Position numbers and translations under genes: made by a program
Shown: positions 7,758 to 16,670 of the stretch, one piece after another
Layout of the letters: the number at the start of each line of letters is the position of its first letter
How positions within the stretch are numbered: position 1 is the first letter of the stretch
Source of the DNA: Pseudoalteromonas umbrosa
GTDB lineage: Bacteria > Pseudomonadota > Gammaproteobacteria > Enterobacterales > Alteromonadaceae
Direction of reading: 5' to 3'
DNA length: 64,000 nucleotides
NCBI RefSeq assembly: GCF_030125375.1
Contig: NZ_JASJUU010000001.1
Location: 496,001-560,000, forward strand
The notes under the pieces: model-generated
Database searches by the model: none
Seen by the model: only the letters and a program-made list of their open reading frames with translations
What the model was told of the DNA's origin: nothing

Positions 7758-9740
7758 TTAGATCTTATTCCTGATCATATCTCTGATAACTAAACGGGCA
7801 GGATGCAGTGCCTCGTGAACACGTTCGCTAAATGGCAAAGGCTCTTGGGTTAAACTTGCAACTAGATGCTCCGTCACAAGCGGTGCAGTGCAAAGCCCTC
7901 TTGCTCCAAATCCGGTAACTACATGAAGCCCTTCATGAGGTAAGTTTTGGGCTTTAAAGTCATAGAACTTGCCTCTTTTGATATTCTCATACGCCTGCAG
8001 CAAATCATGTTTGTCTTGGACTTGCCCAATCATAGGTGTATGGTCGTTAAAACAGCACCTTACAGCAGCTTTAGCGCTTTCAATTGAGCCTAAACTCTTA
8101 TCGAAGTCAGTACCTTGATAAAAGCCAGCAAGTTGTTCGCGGTTGGTGATGTTATCTTGTTCAGTGACTTCTCTTGATTTACTATGTTTTTCAAAAGTTG
8201 CGCCCATGCAATGTAGGCCATTGTGGCTCGGAGTAAAGTAGCCTTTATGGCAAAGTACTGTAGCTAGTTTAGATGAGGCGTCTCCTTCGTTGATATGAGA
8301 GACTTGTCCGCGGACGCCGTGAATACCAATGTCTTTCGTTTGCTCAAATCGGTCTGAGTGTTCACCTGCGCAAATAAATACATCTGAAAATGGACCGAAT
8401 TGACCTTCGTTTGTCGTCAGGTACCAACCATCTTCTTTCTTATCTAGCTTTTCTACATGTGTATTAAAGTGACACTGACTAGCTTGAAGATCTTGTGCTG
8501 CATTAAAAACAGCTTTAGTGAGTTCTGGCGGGCTTACCCATCCTCCAAGTTCAATAAATAGTCCACCGTAAGGCGTATCAATATTGGCAATTTCTTGAGC
8601 TTCATTTTGATCAACTGCTTTTATCAGCTGTTTTGGAAAAATTTTGCTTTGTGAAACTTTGCTATGCTGTGTCTTTTTACTGTCGTTGATGCTTTGTAAT
8701 AGGACACCGCACCATTGATGGTCAAAGTGGTAGCCAGCATTGAGAAGTTGGTCGTAAAAGCGTCTGGCATATAAAAAGCTATGCGCATAAAACTCAGATG
8801 GGATCCCAAACTCACTTTGTAAGTTTGGATAAACGGCACCTTGCAGGTTGTGTGAGGCACCTTGGGCATGTGCGGCATCTTCGCAAAATAGCTTTGTTTT
8901 GATGCCGCGTTTTGCTAAATGATATTGCAAACAGCTACTTGCTATACCGCCACCGATAATTGCAACATTGGATAGCTCAGCCTGGTTTTGCTGATAGTAC
9001 AATGGAGTCGTTGCCTGTTCGGTCGTCGTATTAAGCTTACCAACAACCATTTCTCGTTTGCGGCCATAACCTTTGACTTTCTTACACTCAAATCCTGCGC
9101 TTTGTAAGCCTCTACGAACAAAACCAGCAGCGGTGAAAGTTGCAAATGTTGCGTCTTTTTGGCTCAAATGTGCCATTGAGTCAAAAAGTGATTGTTGCCA
9201 CATATCAGGGTTTTTGCTCGGAGCAAAGCCATCCAAATACCAGGCATCAACAATGCCTTTGCTCTGATAAGCTATTTGGGGCATGGAATCTTGAACATCT
9301 CCAAACCAAAGATCCAAAATAACGCGACCTTGCTCAAACTCAAGTCTGTGGCAGCCTTGCAGCGCAAGCGGGTATTGCTCACACAGTTGCTCAGATAGCG
9401 ATGTTAATCCGGGCCAAGCTTTTAATGCCAGCTTTAAGTCGTCGAGTTTAATGGGATATTTTTCAAAAGACATAAAGTAAAGGCGTTCAGCAGCGAGACT
9501 CTCTGCTTGTTTAAAGCGAGCCCACGTATTTAAAAAATTCAGCCCTGTGCCAAATCCAGTTTCTGCGATCACAAAGTGCTTTCTTGGGTGATTTGTGAGT
9601 CTTGTTTGCAGTTCATTTTGTTCGAAGAAAACATAATTTGATTCAGCTAACCCGTCGTCATTGGAAAAATAAACGTCGTCAAAGTTGTCGGCAACAGGGG
9701 TACCTGAATCATTAAAGTGGATTTGTGCGTTACTTATCAT
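7758..9740 (-). CDS. mnmC: Bifunctional tRNA modification enzyme MnmC (mnm5s2U34 synthesis)
   Basis: The 660-residue length matches the fused enzyme. The N-terminal third is the SAM-dependent methyltransferase (FVIAETGFGTGLNFLNTW for cofactor binding, WYLDGFAPSKNPDMW for the active region). From about residue 255 a FAD-dependent oxidase begins with NVAIIGGGIASSCLQYHLA. It ends with HEGLHVVTGFGARGLCTAPL. The oxidase removes the carboxymethyl group of cmnm5s2U34 and the methyltransferase then methylates it, in tRNAs read by MnmEG. It is divergent from fabB, as in E. coli. No defects are visible in either half. Confidence 0.96.
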   Translation of the reverse strand: MISNAQIHFNDSGTPVADNFDDVYFSNDDGLAESNYVFFEQNELQTRLTNHPRKHFVIAETGFGTGLNFLNTWARFKQAESLAAERLYFMSFEKYPIKLDDLKLALKAWPGLTSLSEQLCEQYPLALQGCHRLEFEQGRVILDLWFGDVQDSMPQIAYQSKGIVDAWYLDGFAPSKNPDMWQQSLFDSMAHLSQKDATFATFTAAGFVRRGLQSAGFECKKVKGYGRKREMVVGKLNTTTEQATTPLYYQQNQAELSNVAIIGGGIASSCLQYHLAKRGIKTKLFCEDAAHAQGASHNLQGAVYPNLQSEFGIPSEFYAHSFLYARRFYDQLLNAGYHFDHQWCGVLLQSINDSKKTQHSKVSQSKIFPKQLIKAVDQNEAQEIANIDTPYGGLFIELGGWVSPPELTKAVFNAAQDLQASQCHFNTHVEKLDKKEDGWYLTTNEGQFGPFSDVFICAGEHSDRFEQTKDIGIHGVRGQVSHINEGDASSKLATVLCHKGYFTPSHNGLHCMGATFEKHSKSREVTEQDNITNREQLAGFYQGTDFDKSLGSIESAKAAVRCCFNDHTPMIGQVQDKHDLLQAYENIKRGKFYDFKAQNLPHEGLHVVTGFGARGLCTAPLVTEHLVASLTQEPLPFSERVHEALHPARLVIRDMIRNKI

Positions 9741-9829
9741 ATAAATACGTTGGTATAATGCTTATTGATTACTGGTATTTTACTGCTTTTATTTGCATTA
9801 GTCCGTTGCAATTTCACAAATATCAGTTC

Positions 9830-9847
9830 AGAGTACGTGTGTACGCT
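9830..9847. promoter_or_regulatory. FabR-like operator upstream of fabB
   Basis: AGAGTACGTGTGTACGCT matches the reverse complement of the E. coli FabR consensus (AGCGTACANNTGTTCGCT) at 13 of 16 defined positions. FabR represses unsaturated fatty acid synthesis genes in response to acyl chain composition. A second imperfect dyad at 9854-9869 (CTGACC-N4-GATCAG) lies just downstream and could be a FadR-type activator site, but its half-site spacing is not canonical. A TAGAAT hexamer at 9881-9886 is a plausible -10. Confidence 0.5.
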
Positions 9848-9921
9848 GGAAAGCTGACCACTTGATCAGTATTTTACGCGTAGAATACACCTAAATTTTT
9901 TAAGTTCTAAGGGAATTACCC

Positions 9922-11136
9922 ATGAGAAGAGCCGTAATTACGGGGATCGGTGTTGTTTCAAGCATCGGTAACAACAAGCAAGAAGTATTAGAATCTTTGA
10001 AAGCGGGTAAAAGTGGTATTGCTTTTAACCAAGAGTTTGCTGACATGAATTTGCGTAGCAATGTATCGGGCAAAATTGATATTGACGTAAAAGCGTTAGT
10101 TGACCGTAAGGCACATCGCTTTATGGGTGATGCAGCTGCCTATTCATATATTGCGATGGCACAAGCTATCGAAGACTCCGGTTTAGCTGAAGATCAAGTT
10201 TCAAATGAACGTACTGGCCTTGTAGTTGGTTCTGGTGGTGGTTCTTCTAAATACCAAGTAGAGGCTGCTGATATTTTACGTGAGCGCGGTGTTAAGCGCG
10301 TTGGTCCATACATGGTACCGCGTACTATGGCGAGCACAACATCAGCATGTCTAGCAACGCCTTTCAAGATTAAAGGTGTAAACTATTCAATTAGCTCGGC
10401 TTGTGCAACATCAGCACACTGTGTTGGTCACGCGGTTGAGCAAATTCAGCTTGGTAAACAAGACGTTATTTTTGCAGGTGGTGGTGAAGAACTTCACTGG
10501 ACACTGGCAATGGAATTTGACGCGATGGGCGCGCTATCAACTAAGTACAACGAAGAGCCAGAAAAAGCGTCGCGTACATATGATGCAAACCGTGACGGTT
10601 TTGTTATCTCTGGTGGTGGCGGTATCATGGTGATTGAAGAGCTTGAGCATGCACTTGCTCGTGGCGCACACATCTATGGTGAAATCGTAGGTTACGGCGC
10701 GACTTCTGATGGCTACGATATGGTTGCTCCATCAGGTGAAGGCGCAGTTCGTTGTATGAAGCAAGCAATGGCAACAGTTGAAGGCGACATTGATTATTTG
10801 AATACGCACGGCACATCAACACCTGTAGGTGATGTGAAAGAGCTAGGTGCAATTCAGGAACTATTCGGTGATAACTCTCCTGCGATTAGTGCAACCAAAG
10901 CAATGACTGGCCACGCGCTAGGTGCTGCGGGCGTACATGAAGCAATTTATTCAGTACTTATGCTTGAAAATAACTTCATCACTCCATCAATTAATATTGA
11001 CGAGTTAGATGAAGAAGCAAAAGGCTTAGACATTGTAACTGAGCGTCGTGATGTTGAATTAAACACTGTGATGTCAAACAGCTTCGGCTTTGGCGGCACA
11101 AATGCAACACTTGTTGTTCAAAAATACAAAGGTTAA
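9922..11136 (+). CDS. fabB: Beta-ketoacyl-ACP synthase I
   Basis: The 404-residue thiolase-fold condensing enzyme elongates acyl-ACP with malonyl-ACP and is needed for unsaturated fatty acids. The catalytic Cys is in [10 protein letters not shown], and the two catalytic His are in [10 protein letters not shown] and [12 protein letters not shown]; the C-terminus has the [13 protein letters not shown] loop. The pattern, with [19 protein letters not shown], is the FabB rather than the FabF type. It has its own promoter region with a FabR-like operator and its own terminator, so it is probably monocistronic. Confidence 0.97.
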   Translation: MRRAVITGIGVVSSIGNNKQEVLESLKAGKSGIAFNQEFADMNLRSNVSGKIDIDVKALVDRKAHRFMGDAAAYSYIAMAQAIEDSGLAEDQVSNERTGLVVGSGGGSSKYQVEAADILRERGVKRVGPYMVPRTMASTTSACLATPFKIKGVNYSISSACATSAHCVGHAVEQIQLGKQDVIFAGGGEELHWTLAMEFDAMGALSTKYNEEPEKASRTYDANRDGFVISGGGGIMVIEELEHALARGAHIYGEIVGYGATSDGYDMVAPSGEGAVRCMKQAMATVEGDIDYLNTHGTSTPVGDVKELGAIQELFGDNSPAISATKAMTGHALGAAGVHEAIYSVLMLENNFITPSINIDELDEEAKGLDIVTERRDVELNTVMSNSFGFGGTNATLVVQKYKG

Positions 11137-11160
11137 TTGTTTAAATTAGCTATTTTTTGA

Positions 11161-11181
11161 AAGCCCGAAAGGGCTTTTTTT
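11161..11181 (+). terminator. Rho-independent terminator of fabB
   Basis: AAGCCC-GAAA-GGGCTT stem with a GNRA-type loop at 11161-11176, followed by a T-run. Confidence 0.9.
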
Positions 11182-11348
11182 ATATCTAAATTATTATATT
11201 CATTAATCCTCATTAATATTCATCTCTCTGCACATCATCAGTTTATAAATATATTTATCGCGACTTTTTATCTTATTGAATAAAAAATTTTGCTGTGCTA
11301 AAAAATATGCGTACATATACGGTGTACGTAGTTATAAAAGGGATAATT

Positions 11349-11747
11349 ATGGAAGATATATACGAAGTAGATGTTGATGGAGATGGTATCAGTGATGGTG
11401 TAGTCGCTGACTTGGACGGCGATGGTTATATTGATACTGTGGGCGTTGATCAAGACGGTGATGGTTATATTGATACTGTTGCGATGGATACAGATGGAGA
11501 TGGCTATGTAGATACCGTCATGGTTGATGAAGACGGTGATGGCTTGGTTGATACTATTGCGATGGATACAGATGGTGACGGCATTATTGATACTGTGGCT
11601 GTAGATACCGACGGTGATGGGGTAATTGACGTTGTCGCTATGGATCTCGATGGTGACGGTGATATAGATGCAGTGATCGCTGATACTGATTTTGACGGTG
11701 AAGCGGATACCATGATTGTTGAAGATGATGGGTTTGACGATTATTAA
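11349..11747 (+). CDS. Aspartate-rich 13-residue repeat protein with calcium-loop-like repeats
   Basis: The ORF from the ATG at 11349 encodes 132 residues; AAAGGGAT sits just upstream. A GTG at 11295 would add a poor N-terminus. After MEDIYEV the protein is almost entirely nine tandem units of 13 residues with the pattern D-x-D-G-D-G-x-x-D-[TAV]-[VI]-x-[VMA], ending in a degenerate unit and an acidic tail. Each unit resembles the calcium loop of dockerin or thrombospondin type 3 repeats. There is no signal peptide. An inverted repeat CGTACA-N7-TGTACG at 11310-11328 precedes it. It is 19 bases from the next gene and probably co-transcribed. Calcium binding is inferred; its role is unknown. Confidence 0.8.
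   Translation: MEDIYEVDVDGDGISDGVVADLDGDGYIDTVGVDQDGDGYIDTVAMDTDGDGYVDTVMVDEDGDGLVDTIAMDTDGDGIIDTVAVDTDGDGVIDVVAMDLDGDGDIDAVIADTDFDGEADTMIVEDDGFDDY
11365..11715 (+). repeat. Tandem 39-base coding repeat, nine units
   Basis: The DNA repeat underlies the 13-residue protein repeat. Units keep the GATGGNGATGG core and vary mostly at third positions, so selection appears to act on the protein. The last unit is diverged. Confidence 0.8.
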
Positions 11748-11766
11748 TTATTAAAGGGATTTAACT

Positions 11767-12273
11767 ATGTTTAATAAAATAAAAGAAACAGCAGCAAAAA
11801 ACTTTACTGATGAAGAAGGGAATAATCAATTGGGAGTTAACTTAAAAGAAAAAGGCGAGGGCTTAACTGCTTCTATTAAACAAAAAGCGACAGATGCGAA
11901 AGATAATATCAAAGATATATCTGTTATGAACAAAGTAAAAGAATTCACTAAAGCATCTGTAAAAACAGTTGAAGATATTGATAACGATTTACTGTCGAGT
12001 AATTCGCAGTATGAAATTAATAACTTTAGAGTTTCCGCGACGGCCGGTGTTACAGCTGGTATGACTTTAGATATTCACTTTGTTAAAAACCAAGGAGCGA
12101 AGGAAATTGCTCAAAAAGCATCACGGTTTTTGATAGTGATTAACCCAGATACTGGTAGCAAAATTCAAGTACCACGCAGTGCATTAGTGAATAAAGAAAC
12201 AGCTAAAATTAAAGATCCAAAAACAGATGCTGTATTAACAATTGATGCAAAAACTGGTGCGATATTGGCCTAG
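11767..12273 (+). CDS. Unknown protein, partner of the aspartate-repeat protein
   Basis: This 168-residue protein has no signal peptide. Residues 1-75 are Lys/Glu/Ala-rich and likely form amphipathic helices (MFNKIKETAAKNF, KGEGLTASIKQKATDAKDNI). Residues about 80-168 look like a beta domain (YEINNFRVSATAGVTAGMTL, FLIVINPDTGSKIQVPRSAL, TIDAKTGAILA). AAAGGGAT precedes the ATG. The 19-base gap from the repeat protein and the shared style of ribosome-binding site suggest one transcript. I do not recognise the family. Confidence 0.7.
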   Translation: MFNKIKETAAKNFTDEEGNNQLGVNLKEKGEGLTASIKQKATDAKDNIKDISVMNKVKEFTKASVKTVEDIDNDLLSSNSQYEINNFRVSATAGVTAGMTLDIHFVKNQGAKEIAQKASRFLIVINPDTGSKIQVPRSALVNKETAKIKDPKTDAVLTIDAKTGAILA

Positions 12274-12290
12274 TGATAAAGTAGGTAATC

Positions 12291-12319
12291 ATATACAGCC
12301 TAAGCGCTAGGCTGTATAT
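12291..12319. terminator. Strong stem-loop between convergent genes
   Basis: A perfect 12-base stem (ATATACAGCCTA with its complement) and a five-base loop lie between the preceding gene and smpB, which converge. There is little T-run, so termination is probable but not certain. Confidence 0.6.
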
Positions 12320-12327
12320 TAAATGTG

Positions 12328-12807
12328 TTAAACCTTATGCTTCATGAGCCTTTCTTTATCGCGAGACCAGTCTCTGTCTTTGATGTCTGCGCGCTTGTCA
12401 TGCATTTTCTTACCTTTTGCTAAGTGAAACTCTAATTTTACCCAACACTTTTTCCAGTACATTGCAGTAGCGACTAATGAGAAGCCATCACGCTCTGTGG
12501 CACCGATTAATCTGTCTATTTCACGCTTATTGAGAAGTAGCTTACGATAACGAAGCGGATCGCAGATAACATGTGTAGAAGCACTGTTTAAAGGCTGGAT
12601 TTGCGAACCAAGCAAAAAGGCTTCACCGTCTTTTAGATGGATATAAGTTTCTGAGATATTCACTTTACCTGCTCGGATACTTTTAACTTCCCAGCCTTGT
12701 AGTTCCATACCTGCTTCGAACTTATCGTGTAAAAAATACTCATGACGCGCCTTTTTATTTAACGCGATGGTATTGCTTGTTGATTTATTTGATTTTTTCT
12801 TTGCCAT
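12328..12807 (-). CDS. smpB: SsrA-binding protein SmpB
   Basis: This 159-residue small protein binds tmRNA and delivers it to stalled ribosomes for trans-translation. The typical segments are present: [47 protein letters not shown], and the C-terminal [19 protein letters not shown] tail that enters the mRNA channel. The N-terminal Lys/Ser run is normal. It is divergent from ratA, as in E. coli. I found no tmRNA gene beside it within this window. Confidence 0.97.
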   Translation of the reverse strand: MAKKKSNKSTSNTIALNKKARHEYFLHDKFEAGMELQGWEVKSIRAGKVNISETYIHLKDGEAFLLGSQIQPLNSASTHVICDPLRYRKLLLNKREIDRLIGATERDGFSLVATAMYWKKCWVKLEFHLAKGKKMHDKRADIKDRDWSRDKERLMKHKV

Positions 12808-12948
12808 AATGGCTTAGTCTACCTACAAATCGAATTGGAAAACAGTGTTATTTAATTTATCTGCGATATTTTCGCTCACAGTGGCGCTGCAAACAAGATA
12901 AATCTTGAAAAGCTTGGTAAAATTGGGCCAGTAAAGTTTGGAGATTGT

Positions 12949-13383
12949 ATGCCACAAGTAGAAAAAAGTGCATTGGTGATGTACAGCACACAAGAAATGT
13001 TTGATTTAGTCAATGACGTAGATGCGTATCCTGATTTTCTGCCCAATTGCTCAGGTGCAAAAGTACTAAGTAGTTCAAATGATGAGATGACAGCAAGCTT
13101 AGAAATATCAAAAGCGGGACTGACCAAGTGGTTTACGACAAAAAATCAGTTTGAAGGTAATCGAGTGAAAATGCAGCTGGTAGATGGCCCATTTAAATCA
13201 CTACAAGGTTATTGGGAGTTTATTGAGTTAGATGAGCAAGCCTGTAAGGTTAATTTAAAACTGGAATTTGAATTTGCAAGCAAACTTATTGAGTTGGCTT
13301 TTGGTAAGGTATTCAACGAAGTGGCAAAAAATATGGTCACTGCGTTTACACAGCGTGCAAAGTCTGTTTACGGGGTTAGATAA
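12949..13383 (+). CDS. ratA: RatA / Coq10-type START-domain protein
   Basis: The 144-residue protein is a single polyketide cyclase/START-like helix-grip domain, starting MPQVEKSALVMYSTQEMFDLVND, with the family's YPDFLPNCSGAKVLS segment and a long C-terminal helix (FGKVFNEVAKNMVTAFTQRA). The family includes mitochondrial Coq10, which binds ubiquinone. E. coli RatA was reported to act on the 50S subunit, so its cellular role is debated. It is followed directly by rnfH (stop then ATG), as in E. coli. Confidence 0.93.
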   Translation: MPQVEKSALVMYSTQEMFDLVNDVDAYPDFLPNCSGAKVLSSSNDEMTASLEISKAGLTKWFTTKNQFEGNRVKMQLVDGPFKSLQGYWEFIELDEQACKVNLKLEFEFASKLIELAFGKVFNEVAKNMVTAFTQRAKSVYGVR

Positions 13384-13698
13384 ATGATAAAGGTTGAAGT
13401 TGTTTTCGCACTACCTGAAAAAGCGACCAGTTTAACTGTAGATGTGGCTGAGGGCACTTCTGCTGAACATGTAGTAATGCAATCGGGTATTTTGGAAAAG
13501 TGCCCAGAGATTGACCCAACTGATCTAAGCTTAGGTATTTGGAATAGAACTGTGAAGTTACACCAAGTAGTTAAAGAAGGTGACCGAATAGAAATATATC
13601 GACCTTTAATTGCTGATCCTAAAGAAGCTAGGCGTCGCAGAGCGGACAAAGCAAAAGAAGAAGGCAGAGCAAATAAGATCACGGGTGGTCGGGCTTAA
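13384..13698 (+). CDS. rnfH: RnfH/RatB family ubiquitin-like protein (UPF0125)
   Basis: The 104-residue product has the beta-grasp N-terminus IKVEVVFALPEKATSLTVDV, the NRTVKLHQVVKEGDRIEIYRPL strand-turn segment, and the basic tail DPKEARRRRADKAKEEGRA typical of the family. Its function is not established. It starts at the base after the ratA stop, so the two are co-transcribed. Confidence 0.93.
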   Translation: MIKVEVVFALPEKATSLTVDVAEGTSAEHVVMQSGILEKCPEIDPTDLSLGIWNRTVKLHQVVKEGDRIEIYRPLIADPKEARRRRADKAKEEGRANKITGGRA

Positions 13699-13713
13699 CT
13701 CCCATTACTTGAT

Positions 13714-13741
13714 AAAAAGCCACGCATTTGCGTGGCTTTTT
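13714..13741. terminator. Bidirectional rho-independent terminator
   Basis: AAAAAGCCACGC-ATTT-GCGTGGCTTTTT between rnfH and the convergent DUF2069 gene; A-run and T-run flank the stem on both sides. Confidence 0.92.
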
Positions 13742-13753
13742 CACTCTAGATAG

Positions 13754-14200
13754 TTAGCCTATCTTATCTTCGCCTTGTTCATGGGCTGCTTTCTCGTCAG
13801 CTAAGTCTTCTTTTAACTTTCGAATTTTTAAGCCAAGTTCTTGTCCCCTGTGCCTGGCGTAATAGGTGCAGCCAATAAACATCGCAGAGGCAAAAATTAA
13901 CTCCAAAACTATCCATAGCAGCTCATCGGTTGCTACCCAAAGCAAAGTGAGACCATGTATAAAGTATATAATGACAATGAAGTTAGCCCATGCAAAGGTG
14001 TAAGGTTTATCTTGTATAATGCCTTTTAATGGCAGTAACAAAGGCAGAATATAAATCGTAAATACAAAGCCTGTACTATAACCTTCGCTAGGAGAGGCTA
14101 TAAACAACCATATCGGCATTAACAATAACAAGCCAAAATATCCGAATAATGCGAGTCTATGGAACTGCTTTGTTTTTGGTTGTTTGGGGATCTGACTCAT
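13754..14200 (-). CDS. DUF2069 membrane protein
   Basis: This 148-residue inner-membrane protein has four predicted hydrophobic helices (LALFGYFGLLLLMPIWLFIA, FTIYILPLLLPL, FIVIIYFIHGLTLLWVA, IVLELIFASAMFIGCTYYA) and a charged cytoplasmic tail. The DUF2069 family has no assigned function. It overlaps the wrbA-like gene by four bases and is the last gene of an arsC-wrbA-DUF2069 unit. Confidence 0.88.
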   Translation of the reverse strand: MSQIPKQPKTKQFHRLALFGYFGLLLLMPIWLFIASPSEGYSTGFVFTIYILPLLLPLKGIIQDKPYTFAWANFIVIIYFIHGLTLLWVATDELLWIVLELIFASAMFIGCTYYARHRGQELGLKIRKLKEDLADEKAAHEQGEDKIG

Positions 14201-14748
14201 AATAACTTACTAGCCACTTTGTAGAGCCGAACGGCGACCGCTCGACAGATTTTTACTTCGGTTTCAGTTAACTGGGCACTATTGTCTAGACCTGCAACAT
14301 GTGTTGCGCCATAGGGCGTACCACCACTTTCAGTAGAAAGTAATTCAGGCACATCATAAGGTACTCCCATTAACATCATGCCATGATGTAGTAAGGGGAG
14401 TGATAGGTTTAAAAGTGTTGCCTCGTTACCGCCATGCATGCTGCTTGATGATGAAAAAACACAGGCTGGTTTGTCAATTAGTTGACCTTTTAACCACAAA
14501 TCGCTGGTTGTTTCCCAAAAAGTTTTTGCTTGTGCTGCCATCATGCCAAAACGTGTTGGTGTGCCAAATGCTAGGCCATCACATTCTATAAGGTCTTGTT
14601 TAGTGACCACGATGTCATGAGGGTGTTTTTGAACAAATGTGCGTAAACGCACAGTAGCACCTTGTGCGCTCAGTGTATCGGCGATTTCATTGGCCATAGA
14701 CTCTACAGAACCATGGCTTGAATGATATAAAACTAAAATAGTTGGCAT
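14197..14748 (-). CDS. wrbA: WrbA-type NAD(P)H:quinone oxidoreductase / flavodoxin-fold protein
   Basis: The 183-residue protein starts MPTILVLYHSSHGSVESMAN, with the FMN phosphate-binding loop SSHGSVES. CDGLAFGTPTRFGMMAAQ and SSSSSMHGGNEATLL are the conserved WrbA active-region loops. It is slightly shorter than E. coli WrbA (198). The family reduces quinones by two electrons and limits redox cycling. It lies between the ArsC-like gene (three-base gap) and the DUF2069 gene (overlap). Confidence 0.88.
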   Translation of the reverse strand: MPTILVLYHSSHGSVESMANEIADTLSAQGATVRLRTFVQKHPHDIVVTKQDLIECDGLAFGTPTRFGMMAAQAKTFWETTSDLWLKGQLIDKPACVFSSSSSMHGGNEATLLNLSLPLLHHGMMLMGVPYDVPELLSTESGGTPYGATHVAGLDNSAQLTETEVKICRAVAVRLYKVASKLL

Positions 14749-14751
14749 ATA

Positions 14752-15099
14752 TTAGATAATGTCTAGCACTGATTCAGGAGGACGTCCAAGCGCTGCTTTG
14801 TCGCCTTTAACAACAATAGGACGCTCAATCAGCTTTGGGTTATCCAGCATAGCTTGTCTTAAAGTCGCTTCATCGCTTTCTTTATTCAGACCAAGCTCTT
14901 TGTATATTGCTTCTTTATTTCGTACTAATTGGTGTGCAGAATCAAAACCTAACTTGGATATAAGAGTGTTTAAGGTTTCTGAATCAATAGGTGTTTTTAA
15001 ATACTCAACTATTTCAGGCTGAATTGAGTTTTCTTCCAACAAAGCAAGTGTTTGTCTTGATTTAGAACAGCGTGGATTATGATAAATAGTGACTGACAT
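14752..15099 (-). CDS. arsC: ArsC/YfgD-family glutaredoxin-dependent arsenate reductase-like protein
   Basis: This 115-residue thioredoxin-fold protein has the ArsC start TIYHNPRCSKSRQTLALLEE with the active-site Cys, and LIERPIVVKGDKAALGRPPE with the conserved Arg and cis-Pro loop. These are the features of the ArsC/YfgD family, which reduces arsenate with glutaredoxin. No arsenic transporter or ArsR is nearby, and in E. coli yfgD sits beside bepA as here, so a housekeeping redox role is as likely as arsenic resistance. Confidence 0.88.
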   Translation of the reverse strand: MSVTIYHNPRCSKSRQTLALLEENSIQPEIVEYLKTPIDSETLNTLISKLGFDSAHQLVRNKEAIYKELGLNKESDEATLRQAMLDNPKLIERPIVVKGDKAALGRPPESVLDII

Positions 15100-15220
15100 A
15101 ATGAACCTTTTAAAACGGTGACCAATAATCTTATTGGTAATTGTAACTGAATGATTTCAGTGTGCCTATCCTCTGTGCCCACAGGTTGCATAACCGTTAA
15201 GGGGAGGAAGGCACAGATTG

Positions 15221-16669
15221 TTATAATTTGGCTAGCTCTTTTTGCATATTTCTATACTTAGCGAGCAGTGCTTTTAAACGCAGTTTTTTAATTTCGTCTT
15301 CTTTTTCTATAAAGTTAAGGGCTTTTTGTACTTCGTCCGCAGCTTTCATAAAAGCACCATAGTGAGAAAGTAAACTTGCGCGTGACTCATGATATGCGGC
15401 TTTATTTTTACTTAGTTCATAAGTTTCGGTTAAGAGCTGTTTGGCAAGCACATGATTTTGTTTTTCTAACAAGAAAATCTTAAGGAGCTGCTCTGCTTTA
15501 TCATATTTTTTAGCCTTAATAGCAGTATTTGCTAAGTTTAAGGTGATAACTTGGTTGTTAGGGCGCAGTTTGTGTTTTTGTTCTAGCACTTTTAGTGCAG
15601 GTTCAAATTGCTTTTGTCCAATCTTAATATCAGTAAAAACATCCAAGTAAAACAGGTTGTTAGGTTGCTTTTTTAATAAACTATTAATTATTTCTTCCGC
15701 TCGATCATATTTCTTCTGATCAAGAAATGAAATTGCAAGTCCATATTCATATTGGCTTTTGTCTAAATCTGAAGTCGTTCTTAAGGTATTCTCGAAATAG
15801 GCTTGTGCATCTTGAGAGTCCATATGATAACGCGCAATTACCCGGCTTTTTGCGTATAGAAAATCCGCACTACTGGGCACATACTTCTTTGGGTATTGTT
15901 GAGCTCTTAGTCTGACATCGGATACACGTGAGTCTGGCAAAGGGTGCGTGAGCAAAAAAGCGGGGGGCTTATTTTGAAAGCGGACTTGAGCGGCCAATTT
16001 AGTTAAAAACTCACTTGCAGCGTAGGGATCATAACCGGCTCTTTGTAGTGTTTGCATCCCAAATCGGTCAGCTTCTTGTTCCGCTTTTCGACTATGTGTA
16101 AGCTGGCTTAATGCGGCTTGAGTGCTGTTTGCCGCAAGTATCGCCATACCGGCGTCGGGCGCGACAACTGTTGCGAGAATGCCAGTGATCATACCTGCAA
16201 TAGTCAATGCGCTATTATCTTGTGCGCTTTGTATGCGCCTTGCTAAATGTCGTTGTGTGACGTGGGCAATTTCGTGCCCGATCACTGAGGCAAGCTGGCT
16301 CTCATTATCCGACTGAGCAATCAAGCCTGTATGAACGCCAACATGGCCTCCATAGAATGCAAATGCGTTGATAGCTTTGTTATTTATCCAGAAAAACTTA
16401 AAAGGAAATCTTACGTCGTTGGCGCTTGCAACAAGCTTGTTGCCAAGTGATGATAGGTATTCATTAAGTACAGGATCTTGAACAAGCGGTGAACTTGAAC
16501 GGATCTGCATCATCATTACTTCACCTAACGCTTGCTCTTTCTCAATAGGCAACACTTGTATTGCTGAAGTTCCAAGGTCTGGTAACTTGAAATCCGAAGC
16601 TGAACTAACTGATGTGTAGCTTAGTGCGATTGCACACAATGTGGTGACAAGAGCTTTTTTAAATCGCAT
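15221..16669 (-). CDS. bepA: BepA-type M48 metalloprotease with TPR domain
   Basis: The 482-residue periplasmic protein has a signal peptide ending near SVSSA, a zinc protease domain with VIGHEIAHVTQRH (HExxH) and the downstream KAEQEADRFGMQTL third-ligand motif, and a C-terminal TPR array from about residue 300 with coiled ends. BepA helps LptD and BamA assembly and degrades misassembled outer-membrane proteins. Length and order match E. coli BepA (487). It starts one base after the stop of the unknown gene upstream, so the two are co-transcribed. Confidence 0.93.
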   Translation of the reverse strand: MRFKKALVTTLCAIALSYTSVSSASDFKLPDLGTSAIQVLPIEKEQALGEVMMMQIRSSSPLVQDPVLNEYLSSLGNKLVASANDVRFPFKFFWINNKAINAFAFYGGHVGVHTGLIAQSDNESQLASVIGHEIAHVTQRHLARRIQSAQDNSALTIAGMITGILATVVAPDAGMAILAANSTQAALSQLTHSRKAEQEADRFGMQTLQRAGYDPYAASEFLTKLAAQVRFQNKPPAFLLTHPLPDSRVSDVRLRAQQYPKKYVPSSADFLYAKSRVIARYHMDSQDAQAYFENTLRTTSDLDKSQYEYGLAISFLDQKKYDRAEEIINSLLKKQPNNLFYLDVFTDIKIGQKQFEPALKVLEQKHKLRPNNQVITLNLANTAIKAKKYDKAEQLLKIFLLEKQNHVLAKQLLTETYELSKNKAAYHESRASLLSHYGAFMKAADEVQKALNFIEKEDEIKKLRLKALLAKYRNMQKELAKL

Positions 16670-16670
16670 T

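Noticed and set aside
9854..9869. Second dyad near fabB as a definite FadR site
   Set aside because: The half-sites are separated by four bases rather than the FadR spacing, so it is kept only as a weak candidate.
11504..11713. Antisense ORF of 69 codons across the repeat gene
   Set aside because: It is a Ser/Pro/Thr shadow of the Asp-Gly repeat with no ribosome-binding site.
11365..11715. Regular 39-base tandem repeat that could look like a CRISPR or satellite
   Set aside because: The units are contiguous, have no spacers, stay in one frame and vary at third positions, so they are a coding repeat.
12808..12948. A tmRNA (ssrA) gene next to smpB
   Set aside because: The gap is only 140 bases and shows no tRNA-like ends or tag-peptide reading frame.
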